Shown here one piece after another: positions 26,388 through 33,567 of a stretch of DNA of 38,451 nt. Numbering within the stretch: the stretch's first letter is position 1; the number at the start of each line of letters is the position of its first letter. The stretch lies in assembly GCA_023262005.1 (NCBI GenBank), contig JALREL010000069.1, forward strand, positions 1-38,451. The letters are read 5' to 3'. Made by a program: the position numbers and the translations under genes. Origin of the DNA: Sphingorhabdus sp. GTDB lineage: Bacteria > Pseudomonadota > Alphaproteobacteria > Sphingomonadales > Sphingomonadaceae. A model generated the notes under the pieces. The model was not told the origin of the DNA and ran no database searches. It saw nothing but the letters and a program-made list of their open reading frames with translations.

Positions 26388-27920
26388 ATGGCGGCAAAAC
26401 AGCATGGTGGAGAATTTGATGTCCTGATTGTCGGGGCGGGGCTTTCCGGCATTGCGGCGGCGGCCCATTTGACCATGCAATGCCCGGACAAGCGCTTTGC
26501 GGTAATCGAACAGCGCGCCGATATGGGCGGAACCTGGGACCTGTTCCGCTATCCCGGCATCCGCTCGGATTCGGACATGCACACGCTGGGTTACCGGTTC
26601 AAACCCTGGACCGAGGCAAAGGCGATTGCGGACGGCCCGGCGATCCACAAATATGTCCATGAAACCGCCGATGAATATGGCATCACTCCGCACATCCGGT
26701 TTCGCCACCGCGTGATGGGCGCCGATTGGTCGACTGAAAAGGCCTGCTGGACGGTAACCGCGCACCGCGAAGAGGACGGTGCCGAGGTCAAATTCACTGC
26801 CAACTTCCTGTTCATGTGCACGGGTTATTATGATTATGATCAGGGCTATCGCCCCGAATTCCCCGATGAAGCCAGCTATACCGGCCGCATCATCCACCCG
26901 CAGCATTGGCCCGAAGATCTGAACTACGCCGGCAAGAAGGTGGTCGTCATTGGTTCGGGCGCGACTGCGGTTACGATTGTGCCTGTCATGGCACAGACCG
27001 CCGAGAAGGTGCACATGTTGCAGCGCACGCCGACCTATATGGTCTCGCGCCCGGCGCGTGACTGGTTTGCAAATACGCTGCGCGCAATCATGCCCGATAT
27101 GTGGGCGTACAACATCACTCGCTGGCGCAACATCGCGATGCAGCGCTTCACTTACAACATGGCGCGTAACAAGCCGGAGAAGGTGAGCAAGCGCCTGCTC
27201 GAAATGGCGCGCAAAATGTTGCCGGCGGACTATCCGAGCTTCGAAAAGGATTTCCAGCCGCCCTACACGCCGTGGGAGCAGCGGCTTTGCCTCGTCCCCG
27301 ATGCCGACATGTTCGATGCCATATCAGCTGGCAAAGCCGAAATCGTGACGGATCATATCGAGCGGTTCACACCGACCGGTATCAAGCTGAAGTCGGGCCG
27401 TGAACTGGAGGCCGATATTGTCGTTTCCGCAACCGGCCTCAACCTTGTGATGATGGGCAAGACCGAACTCAGCATCGACGGTCGCGCGACCAAGCCGAGC
27501 GAGCATGTCAGCTATAAGGGCATGATGTTCAACGACATCCCAAATATGGCGAGTGTCTTTGGCTATGTGAATGCCAGCTGGACACTGAAGACCGATATTG
27601 TCGCCGATTATGTCTGCCGCCTGCTCAAGACGATGGACGCAAAGGGCACGCCGATCGCCAATCCGCATCTCGAAGATGCTGATATGCCGCGCCTGCCGTG
27701 GGTCGACGATTTCTCTGCAGGCTATTTTGCGCGCTCGTTCGACAAGCTGCCGAAAAATGGCGATCGCCATCCCTGGCGCGTGCTGCAGGATTACAAGGCC
27801 GAGAAGAAAATCCTGACCGAGGATCCGATCGAAGATGGTGTGATGCAGTTCACCAAGGCAGGCGAAATCGCCAAGCCAGTGGCCAGCGCATCAGAACCTA
27901 TGCTTGAGGCGGCTGAGTAA
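26388..27920 (+). CDS. EthA-type flavin monooxygenase (Baeyer-Villiger)
   Basis: A 510-aa FAD/NADPH monooxygenase. The FAD-binding GAGLSG is at 16-21, with GGTWDLFRYPGIRSDSDMHT (47-66), which is characteristic of Baeyer-Villiger enzymes. The fingerprint YTGRIIHPQHWP at 164-175 matches FxGxxxHxxxWP with Tyr for the first Phe. A second nucleotide site, VVVIGSGATAV (185-195), binds NADPH. Overall motif spacing is very like Mycobacterium tuberculosis EthA, which oxidises ketones and activates ethionamide. The expected reaction is insertion of oxygen next to a carbonyl, or S-oxidation; the substrate is unknown. Shine-Dalgarno GAGGAG lies 8 nt before the ATG. The upstream palindrome suggests regulated expression. 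No regulator gene is adjacent. Confidence 0.92.
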   Translation: MAAKQHGGEFDVLIVGAGLSGIAAAAHLTMQCPDKRFAVIEQRADMGGTWDLFRYPGIRSDSDMHTLGYRFKPWTEAKAIADGPAIHKYVHETADEYGITPHIRFRHRVMGADWSTEKACWTVTAHREEDGAEVKFTANFLFMCTGYYDYDQGYRPEFPDEASYTGRIIHPQHWPEDLNYAGKKVVVIGSGATAVTIVPVMAQTAEKVHMLQRTPTYMVSRPARDWFANTLRAIMPDMWAYNITRWRNIAMQRFTYNMARNKPEKVSKRLLEMARKMLPADYPSFEKDFQPPYTPWEQRLCLVPDADMFDAISAGKAEIVTDHIERFTPTGIKLKSGRELEADIVVSATGLNLVMMGKTELSIDGRATKPSEHVSYKGMMFNDIPNMASVFGYVNASWTLKTDIVADYVCRLLKTMDAKGTPIANPHLEDADMPRLPWVDDFSAGYFARSFDKLPKNGDRHPWRVLQDYKAEKKILTEDPIEDGVMQFTKAGEIAKPVASASEPMLEAAE

Positions 27921-27926
27921 ACCCCG

Positions 27927-28553
27927 TTATTCGCTAATTTCGCGGGTGGTAATCGCAGCGGCTCGCCGCTCGCTTTCCACTGGCGGGGAAACGATGTGCG
28001 GTTTGCGGCGGACAATCCACAGGATGGTGCCAATAAGCGCGATGCCTAGCACTACGATCACGCCCGCGATTGCGGCAAATATGCCAAACAACGGTCGCAG
28101 ATCAGGCGTGTAGTTTTTGGCAGCGGGCGCATCATTGCTGATTTTCCAGTAATCGACTTCATAGGGCTCGTCCCCAAGGCGGAACAAACGCACTTCCATT
28201 GTTGCCCATTCGCTGTTTGTGCGCGCGGCATAGATGATGGTGACTTCGGAATCCTCAGGCCCCCTCATTGATGCTGGCTTGTAGGTGATGAAGCGTGGGG
28301 TGAGCTTGGGAGCCGCCGTCAATGCCTTGGAGTCGGCTGCGAACTGCGCCGCCAGTTCGTCCTGCGCCGTCGGTGCCACATGCTTGGCTGCGGCTTGTTG
28401 GTCGCCCTTCTGAACCGCAGCGACAAATGCTCCTGATGCAACATCGATTTCCTTGGGAACATCGACAACCGCTGGTTCATTCCACGAACAGGCGGCTAGC
28501 AAGAAAAGCAGCACGAGAGGCAAGCGCTTCAGAAAATCTGCGCTGGGGGCCAT
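27927..28553 (-). CDS. Lipoprotein with C-terminal membrane anchor, unknown
   Basis: A 208-aa protein with a clear lipobox (LFLLAAC, Cys22). A periplasmic domain (about 23-150) of mixed alpha/beta character (VASGAFVAAVQKGDQQAAAK, DSEVTIIYAARTNSEWATME) resembles small periplasmic domains of the DUF4864/NTF2-like sort only loosely, so I give no family. It is followed by a strong membrane helix (GIFAAIAGVIVVLGIALIGT, about 157-176), then RRK and a short cytoplasmic tail. Having both a lipid and a transmembrane anchor would keep it at the inner membrane. The stop is 6 nt from the convergent monooxygenase stop; the 5' end faces the M17 aminopeptidase. Confidence 0.8.
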   Translation of the reverse strand: MAPSADFLKRLPLVLLFLLAACSWNEPAVVDVPKEIDVASGAFVAAVQKGDQQAAAKHVAPTAQDELAAQFAADSKALTAAPKLTPRFITYKPASMRGPEDSEVTIIYAARTNSEWATMEVRLFRLGDEPYEVDYWKISNDAPAAKNYTPDLRPLFGIFAAIAGVIVVLGIALIGTILWIVRRKPHIVSPPVESERRAAAITTREISE

Positions 28554-28593
28554 TATGCTTCTCCTGTTGAATCGATGACGCTATCAAGACTGG

Positions 28594-29985
28594 ATGACTG
28601 ACTATAGCAATTTGATCCAGCCCGATAGCGGGCAAGCCGCAACTGAAATAGAAATCATTTCAAAAGAAGGCTTTGCAGACTGGTTTTCATCCCAGCCCGG
28701 CCCGGTGCGTGCGGCCGCTTCGGCGCAGAAATTCGATGGCAGCGTGGGGGATTTCGCCATCCTGCACATCCCGGGCAGCGAGGATTGGAAAGCGGCCCTG
28801 ATTGTTTCCGATGCGGCAAAGCTCGAGCATTGGTCGCTCGCCAAAGCCGCCGAGGCTCTGCCCGAAGGTACATACCGGCTGAAAGGTGCGGAAACCGGTG
28901 ACGCGTTGCTCGGCTGGTTGCTCGGGCAATATCGCTTTGACGAATATCGCAGCGAACCCAAGCTGAAGGGCGCGCGCATCCTGCTGACGAGCGAACCGGG
29001 GCGGATTGAAAATGCGGTGAGTCAGGCAGAGGCGACGGCGCTGGTGCGGGACATGGTCAACCGCCCGCCTATCGATCTTGGGCCGCAAGAGCTGGAGGCC
29101 GAAGCCGCGCGTCTTGCCAAGGCGCACAAAGGTAAACTGCATGTCACCAAGGGGCATGATCTGCAAACCGGCTATCCGCTGATCCATGCTGTTGGCATGG
29201 CAGCGTCGCGCGACTATGCGCCTAGGCTGATTGAGCTCGAATGGGGCGACGAACGCCATCCGCGCGTCGCCATTGTCGGCAAGGGCGTGGTATTCGATTC
29301 GGGTGGGCTCGATATCAAGAGCGCGGTCGGCATGCGGCTGATGAAAAAGGATATGGGCGGAGCCGCGCATGCGCTGGCGCTCGCTGACCTTATCATGAAG
29401 GCGCATTTGCCGGTGCGGTTGCACTTGCTGGTTGCTGCCGTGGAAAATTGCGTATCGGGCGGCGCGCTGCGCCCGGGCGATATCGTCAAAAGCCGCGCTG
29501 GCATCCATGTCGAGATCGACAATACCGATGCCGAAGGGCGACTGATCCTGGCCGATGCACTGGCCAAGGCGGTGGAGGATAAAGCGGGCCTGATCGTCAA
29601 TTTCGCGACACTGACCGGCGCCGCACGCGTGGCGCTAGGCCCTGATTTGCCTGCGCTTTTTGCCAATGATGATGAACTGGCCGATGCCCTGCTGGCTGCG
29701 GGTAAGGATGTAGCCGATCCGTTGTGGCGGCTTCCGCTATGGAAACCCTATGCCGACATGCTCGATAGCGACATTGCCGATACGGCCAATGCAGGCGGCG
29801 GCTTTGCCGGTGCAATCACGGCGGCTTTGTTTATGCAGAAATTTGTGCCCGATGAGGTGCGATGGGCGCATCTCGATACCTTTGCATGGCGGCCCACCGC
29901 GAAAGCCGGGCGGCCAAAGGGCGGGGAGGCGCTAGGGCTGCGTGCCGTTTATCGCTACTTGTCGCAGGCCTATCCCGTCCGCTAA
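28594..29985 (+). CDS. Leucyl aminopeptidase family protein (M17)
   Basis: A 463-aa cytoplasmic M17 metallo-aminopeptidase that removes N-terminal residues from peptides. The two-zinc centre is recognisable: VGKGVVFDSGGLDIK (229-242), MKKDMGGAAHALALA (250-264) and the family signature NTDAEGR at 310-316. The N-terminal macrodomain-like half is divergent and the protein is slightly shorter than PepA (about 500 aa), closer to the shorter PepA/PepB-like group common in alphaproteobacteria. No strong Shine-Dalgarno is visible before the ATG. It is followed by an NlpC/P60 gene 27 nt away, so a shared transcript for peptide and wall turnover is plausible. Confidence 0.93.
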   Translation: MTDYSNLIQPDSGQAATEIEIISKEGFADWFSSQPGPVRAAASAQKFDGSVGDFAILHIPGSEDWKAALIVSDAAKLEHWSLAKAAEALPEGTYRLKGAETGDALLGWLLGQYRFDEYRSEPKLKGARILLTSEPGRIENAVSQAEATALVRDMVNRPPIDLGPQELEAEAARLAKAHKGKLHVTKGHDLQTGYPLIHAVGMAASRDYAPRLIELEWGDERHPRVAIVGKGVVFDSGGLDIKSAVGMRLMKKDMGGAAHALALADLIMKAHLPVRLHLLVAAVENCVSGGALRPGDIVKSRAGIHVEIDNTDAEGRLILADALAKAVEDKAGLIVNFATLTGAARVALGPDLPALFANDDELADALLAAGKDVADPLWRLPLWKPYADMLDSDIADTANAGGGFAGAITAALFMQKFVPDEVRWAHLDTFAWRPTAKAGRPKGGEALGLRAVYRYLSQAYPVR

Positions 29986-30000
29986 AGGGCGCGCAAAGTC

Positions 30001-30006
30001 AGGGGA
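30001..30006 (+). promoter_or_regulatory. Shine-Dalgarno favouring a TTG start
   Basis: AGGGGA lies 6 nt before the TTG at 30013 and 15 nt before the ATG at 30022, so the TTG is the better start for the NlpC/P60 gene. Confidence 0.6.
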
Positions 30007-30012
30007 ACAAAA

Positions 30013-30909
30013 TTGGCCGATATGGCACCCAAAGAACGCGCGACCTATCGCCTGAGCGGGCATAGCATCGAAGGCGACAAGCGCACGACGCCGATCCGTG
30101 GCGATCTGGCGGACATCAAGCTCGCCGGAAAACTGTTCGCGCCGCATTATGCGGTGCCGATGCTGCGCACCGGTATTGCACCAGTTACCGAAATCCATGC
30201 CGAACCGCATCTCTCCTCAATGCCGGTCAGCGCGCTGATGCATGGCGAGGAATTTGCCGTACTCGATGTCGCGGGCGAATGGGCCTGGGGCTATTGCCTG
30301 CACGACGATTATCTCGGCTATCTGCGTTTTGCCGATCTGGGCGATGATTTCACCGCAACCCATGTGGTCAGCGCACCTGCGACGTTGTTGGTAACGCAGC
30401 CCTCTATCAAGGCACCTGTGCTGGCGCGTTATCCGATGGGGGCGCAGATCGTCTGCGGTGAACCCAGCGAATGCGGCAAGTTCCTTGCCTGTGAAGGTGG
30501 CTGGCTTCCAACTGCGCATCTTTCAGAACCCGGCAAGGTCGAAGGATCACCCGCCGATCTGGCCGAAAAGCTGGTCGGCGTGCCCTATAGCTGGGGCGGG
30601 CGTAGCGGCGATGCGCTTGATTGCTCGGGGCTGGTCCAGCTCGTTTTTGGTCTCAAAGGCATCAAAGCCCCGCGCGATGCGGATATGCAGCAAGCAGGCT
30701 TTGGCGAAGAACTGGGCGCGAGTGAGAAACTGCAACGCGGTGACCTCGTCTTCTTCCCCGGCCATGTCGGCATCATGGCTGATGAAACCAACCTGATTCA
30801 TGCCAATGGCGCTGCCATGGCGGTGTCGATCGAGCCTCTGGCCGATGCAACCGCGCGCTTTTCAGAGCATGAAGCGCCGGTGCTGGCGCGGAAGCGCGTA
30901 AAGCTGTGA
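30013..30909 (+). CDS. NlpC/P60 family cysteine peptidase with SH3 domains
   Basis: A 298-aa protein. Two bacterial SH3-like segments at about 60-170 (AVLDVAGEWAWGYCLHDDYLGYL; GGWLPTAHL) precede an NlpC/P60 domain (about 180-298) with catalytic Cys204 (DCSGLVQL), His251 (GHVGIM) and a further His263 (IHANG). Such enzymes cut gamma-D-Glu-diaminopimelate bonds in wall peptides. No signal peptide is seen, so it may act on recycled muropeptides in the cytoplasm, as some family members do with tripeptides. TTG start, see the Shine-Dalgarno at 30001-30006. Its stop overlaps the argC GTG by 4 nt. Confidence 0.92.
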   Translation: MADMAPKERATYRLSGHSIEGDKRTTPIRGDLADIKLAGKLFAPHYAVPMLRTGIAPVTEIHAEPHLSSMPVSALMHGEEFAVLDVAGEWAWGYCLHDDYLGYLRFADLGDDFTATHVVSAPATLLVTQPSIKAPVLARYPMGAQIVCGEPSECGKFLACEGGWLPTAHLSEPGKVEGSPADLAEKLVGVPYSWGGRSGDALDCSGLVQLVFGLKGIKAPRDADMQQAGFGEELGASEKLQRGDLVFFPGHVGIMADETNLIHANGAAMAVSIEPLADATARFSEHEAPVLARKRVKL

Positions 30910-31841
30910 CCCGATCGGTATTCATCGACGGCGCGGTTGGCACCACTGGTCTCGAAATCGCTGACCGGCTTTCTGGCCGCAGCGAATTTGCGCAGATCAT
31001 CCTGCCAGAGGACAAGCGCAAGGATGCCGTCGCGCGGCGTGAGGCATTGAACGATGCCGATTTCGTCATCCTCTGCCTGCCCGACGATGCGGCGAAGGAA
31101 GCGGTGGCGATGATCGCCAATGATCGCACCCGCGTGATCGACGCATCGACTGCGCACCGTGTTGACCCCAATTGGGCCTATGGCTTTGCCGAGTTCAAAA
31201 AGGGGCAGCATGAACGGATCGCGGCGGCGCGTTTTGTTTCCAATCCGGGCTGCTACCCGACCGGATTTCTGGGCCTCGTCGCGCCATTGGTGGCGGCAGG
31301 GCTGATCCCCGCTGACTGGCCCTATACCGTCAATGCCGTGTCTGGCTATTCAGGCGGCGGCAAAGCGTTGATCGAACGGTTTGAGGGGGAGGGAAGCGAC
31401 ATCGGCTTCCGCGCCTATGGCCTTGATCTCAACCACAAGCATGTACCCGAGATGCAGCAGCATGCCGGGCTCGCGCATGCGCCCATTTTCGCCCCGGCGG
31501 TGGTGCAGGCGTTTCGCGGGATGCTGGTCGAAGTGCCACTACCGCTTGCCGCGATGCCCGGTGCCGCCAATGCCGACGCGCTCCGCGCCGCGCTGGAGGC
31601 GCATTATGCGGGCTCGGCGGTGGTCAAGGTGCATTCCAGCGCCGCACCGTCCGAATTACTGATCCACAAGGCAGAGGCGCCATCGGACCGGCTCGACCTC
31701 TTCGTCTTCGCCTCAGCCAAGGGCGATCAGGTGCGCCTCGTGGCGATGCTCGACAATCTGGGCAAAGGTGCCAGCGGCGCTGCTGTGCAGAATTTGAACA
31801 TCATGGCGGGGTTGGATGAGGTGAGTGGGTTGCGGGTTTAG
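30906..31841 (+). CDS. argC: N-acetyl-gamma-glutamyl-phosphate reductase (type 2)
   Basis: A 311-aa arginine-pathway enzyme that reduces N-acetylglutamyl phosphate to the semialdehyde with NADPH. The N-terminal VFIDGAVGTTGLEIADRL binds NADP, and the active-site Cys116 is in VSNPGCYPTGF; SGYSGGGKALIERF and LNHKHVPEMQQHAGL are typical. At about 310 aa it is the short type 2 form. The GTG start overlaps the preceding stop (GTGA), so it is translationally coupled to an unrelated NlpC/P60 gene. It converges on map with a 27-nt gap holding nothing notable. Confidence 0.96.
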   Translation: MTRSVFIDGAVGTTGLEIADRLSGRSEFAQIILPEDKRKDAVARREALNDADFVILCLPDDAAKEAVAMIANDRTRVIDASTAHRVDPNWAYGFAEFKKGQHERIAAARFVSNPGCYPTGFLGLVAPLVAAGLIPADWPYTVNAVSGYSGGGKALIERFEGEGSDIGFRAYGLDLNHKHVPEMQQHAGLAHAPIFAPAVVQAFRGMLVEVPLPLAAMPGAANADALRAALEAHYAGSAVVKVHSSAAPSELLIHKAEAPSDRLDLFVFASAKGDQVRLVAMLDNLGKGASGAAVQNLNIMAGLDEVSGLRV

Positions 31842-31868
31842 GCCCCGCTTTCGCGCCAACAACCAACC

Positions 31869-32696
31869 TCAATAAGGTGGCTTGTGCAGTCCCTTTGGGC
31901 TCGCCGTGAAGATTTCGCAGCCATCCTCGGTAATGCCGATGCTATGTTCGAACTGCGCGCTTAACGAGCGGTCGCGGGTTACCGCCGTCCAGCCATCGTC
32001 GAGCACTTTGGCGTGCGGTTTGCCGATGTTGATCATCGGTTCGATGGTGAAGATCATGCCCGGTTTCAGCTCCGGACCGGTGCCGGGGCGGCCGGCGTGG
32101 ACGACTTCAGGGGCGTCGTGGAACAAGCGCCCCAGCCCATGCCCGCAAAATTCGCGGACAACGCCATAACGGTGCGCCTCGGCATGGGTCTGGATCGCAT
32201 GGGCGATATCGCCGATGCGGTTTCCGGGCTTGGCCTGTTCGATGCCGAGCATCAGGCATTCATAGGTCACATCGACCAGTCGCTTTGCCTTGGTGGGCAC
32301 ATCGCCGACGAGGAACATACGGCTGGTATCGCCGTGCCAGCCATCGATGATCGGGGTGACGTCGATATTGACGATGTCACCGTCGCGCAGCTTCTTGTCC
32401 GAAGGGATGCCGTGGCAGATGACATGGTTGATGCTGGTGCAGCAGCTGTGCGTATAGCCGCGATAGCCGAGCGTTGCGGGAATGCCGCCACCCTTCAGCG
32501 TCATTTCGCGGACCAGATCGTCGATATCCTGCGTGCTGATGCCGGGAACGACAAAGCTGGTGAGCGCGTCAAGGATTTCGGCAGCCAGGCGGCCCGCCTT
32601 GTGCATTCCTTCAAAGGCTTCCTCGCCATGCAGCTTGATCACCCCGTCACGCGGGATGGCGGCCTCTGCGGCGGTAACGGCAACATATTGGTTCAT
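31869..32696 (-). CDS. map: Methionine aminopeptidase, type I
   Basis: A 275-aa metalloenzyme that removes the initiator Met from nascent proteins. The metal-binding set is present: Asp in VNIDVTPIIDGWHGDTSRMF (two Asp), His in FCGHGLGRLFHDAPEV, and Glu in FTIEPMIN and in AQFEHSIGI. YTHSCCTSINHVICHGIP is the usual substrate-pocket region. The ATG at 32696 (MNQYVAV) is preferred over one three codons upstream; neither has a clear Shine-Dalgarno. It is divergent from the CinA-like gene, with 52 nt between starts for two promoters or one shared region. Confidence 0.96.
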   Translation of the reverse strand: MNQYVAVTAAEAAIPRDGVIKLHGEEAFEGMHKAGRLAAEILDALTSFVVPGISTQDIDDLVREMTLKGGGIPATLGYRGYTHSCCTSINHVICHGIPSDKKLRDGDIVNIDVTPIIDGWHGDTSRMFLVGDVPTKAKRLVDVTYECLMLGIEQAKPGNRIGDIAHAIQTHAEAHRYGVVREFCGHGLGRLFHDAPEVVHAGRPGTGPELKPGMIFTIEPMINIGKPHAKVLDDGWTAVTRDRSLSAQFEHSIGITEDGCEIFTASPKGLHKPPY

Positions 32697-32748
32697 GTGG
32701 CGCATATAGGCGCTTTATCCGTGCTTTGCGAGGGGAGTCTTTGCGGCT

Positions 32749-33519
32749 ATGCCCGAGTCCATGAGTTCAGATCGTATCTATACCGCCGCGCTCGTCATCA
32801 TTGGCGACGAAATCCTCTCCGGACGCACGCAGGACAAGAATATCAGCCAGATCGCGCTCTGGCTCAATGTGCAGGGCATTCGCCTGCGCGAGGTGCGCGT
32901 GGTGCCCGATGTAGAGGATGCGATAGTCGAGGCGGTGAACACGCTGCGTGCGCGCAACGATTATCTGTTCACCACTGGCGGGATCGGGCCGACGCATGAC
33001 GACATCACCGTCGATGCGATTGCAAAGGCATTAGGCGTGCCGGTGGTGCTGCATCCCATCGCCAAGGAAATCCTTGAGCGCTATTACGAAACCCGTGGCG
33101 GCGTTACCGAACAGCGGCTGCGCATGGCACGCGTGCCCGAAGGGGCGGACCTTATCCCGAACAAGATGTCGGGCGCGCCAGGGATCAAGACAGGCAATAT
33201 CTTCATCATGGCGGGCGTGCCGCACATCACCGCCGGGATGCTCGACGCGCTGACCGGAACGTTGGAGGGGGGCGCGCCGCTGCTTTCGCACCAGATTGGC
33301 TGCTGGGTGGCCGAAAGCGAGATTGCAAAGCTGCTCGGCGATACCGAAAAGGCGCACGAAGGCTGCCAGATCGGCAGCTATCCCTTTTTCCGCGAAGGCC
33401 GGGTGGGGGCAAATTTCGTTATCCGCTCAACCGATCCGCACCAACTGGCTGCTTGCACCGAGGCGTTGAAATCGGGATTGGCGGGGCTTGGCTATGAAAC
33501 CGTCGATGGCGGGATCTGA
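32749..33519 (+). CDS. CinA N-terminal-like / MoaB-type molybdopterin-binding protein
   Basis: A 256-aa protein made of the molybdopterin-binding (MoCF-like) domain found at the N-terminus of CinA: AALVIIGDEILSGRTQDKN, FTTGGIGPTHDDITVDAIA and GAPGIKTGNIFIMAGVPH. There is no CinA C-terminal nicotinamide-nucleotide amidase domain, so it is the stand-alone form. Roles proposed for the family include competence or damage induction and pyrophosphatase action on NAD or ADP-ribose, none certain. AGGGGAG lies 11 nt before the ATG at 32749; a second in-frame ATG at 32761 is possible. It is followed after 48 nt by the M16 protease. Confidence 0.88.
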   Translation: MPESMSSDRIYTAALVIIGDEILSGRTQDKNISQIALWLNVQGIRLREVRVVPDVEDAIVEAVNTLRARNDYLFTTGGIGPTHDDITVDAIAKALGVPVVLHPIAKEILERYYETRGGVTEQRLRMARVPEGADLIPNKMSGAPGIKTGNIFIMAGVPHITAGMLDALTGTLEGGAPLLSHQIGCWVAESEIAKLLGDTEKAHEGCQIGSYPFFREGRVGANFVIRSTDPHQLAACTEALKSGLAGLGYETVDGGI

Positions 33520-33567
33520 CGTCTCGTTCATCGTGGATCAATCGGCTGGCCGACAGGACGGCAGGCG

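Noticed and set aside
31882-32999. Plus-strand frames of 95 and 328 aa opposite map
   Set aside because: They are antisense to the clearly recognised map gene and run into the CinA-like gene in another frame.
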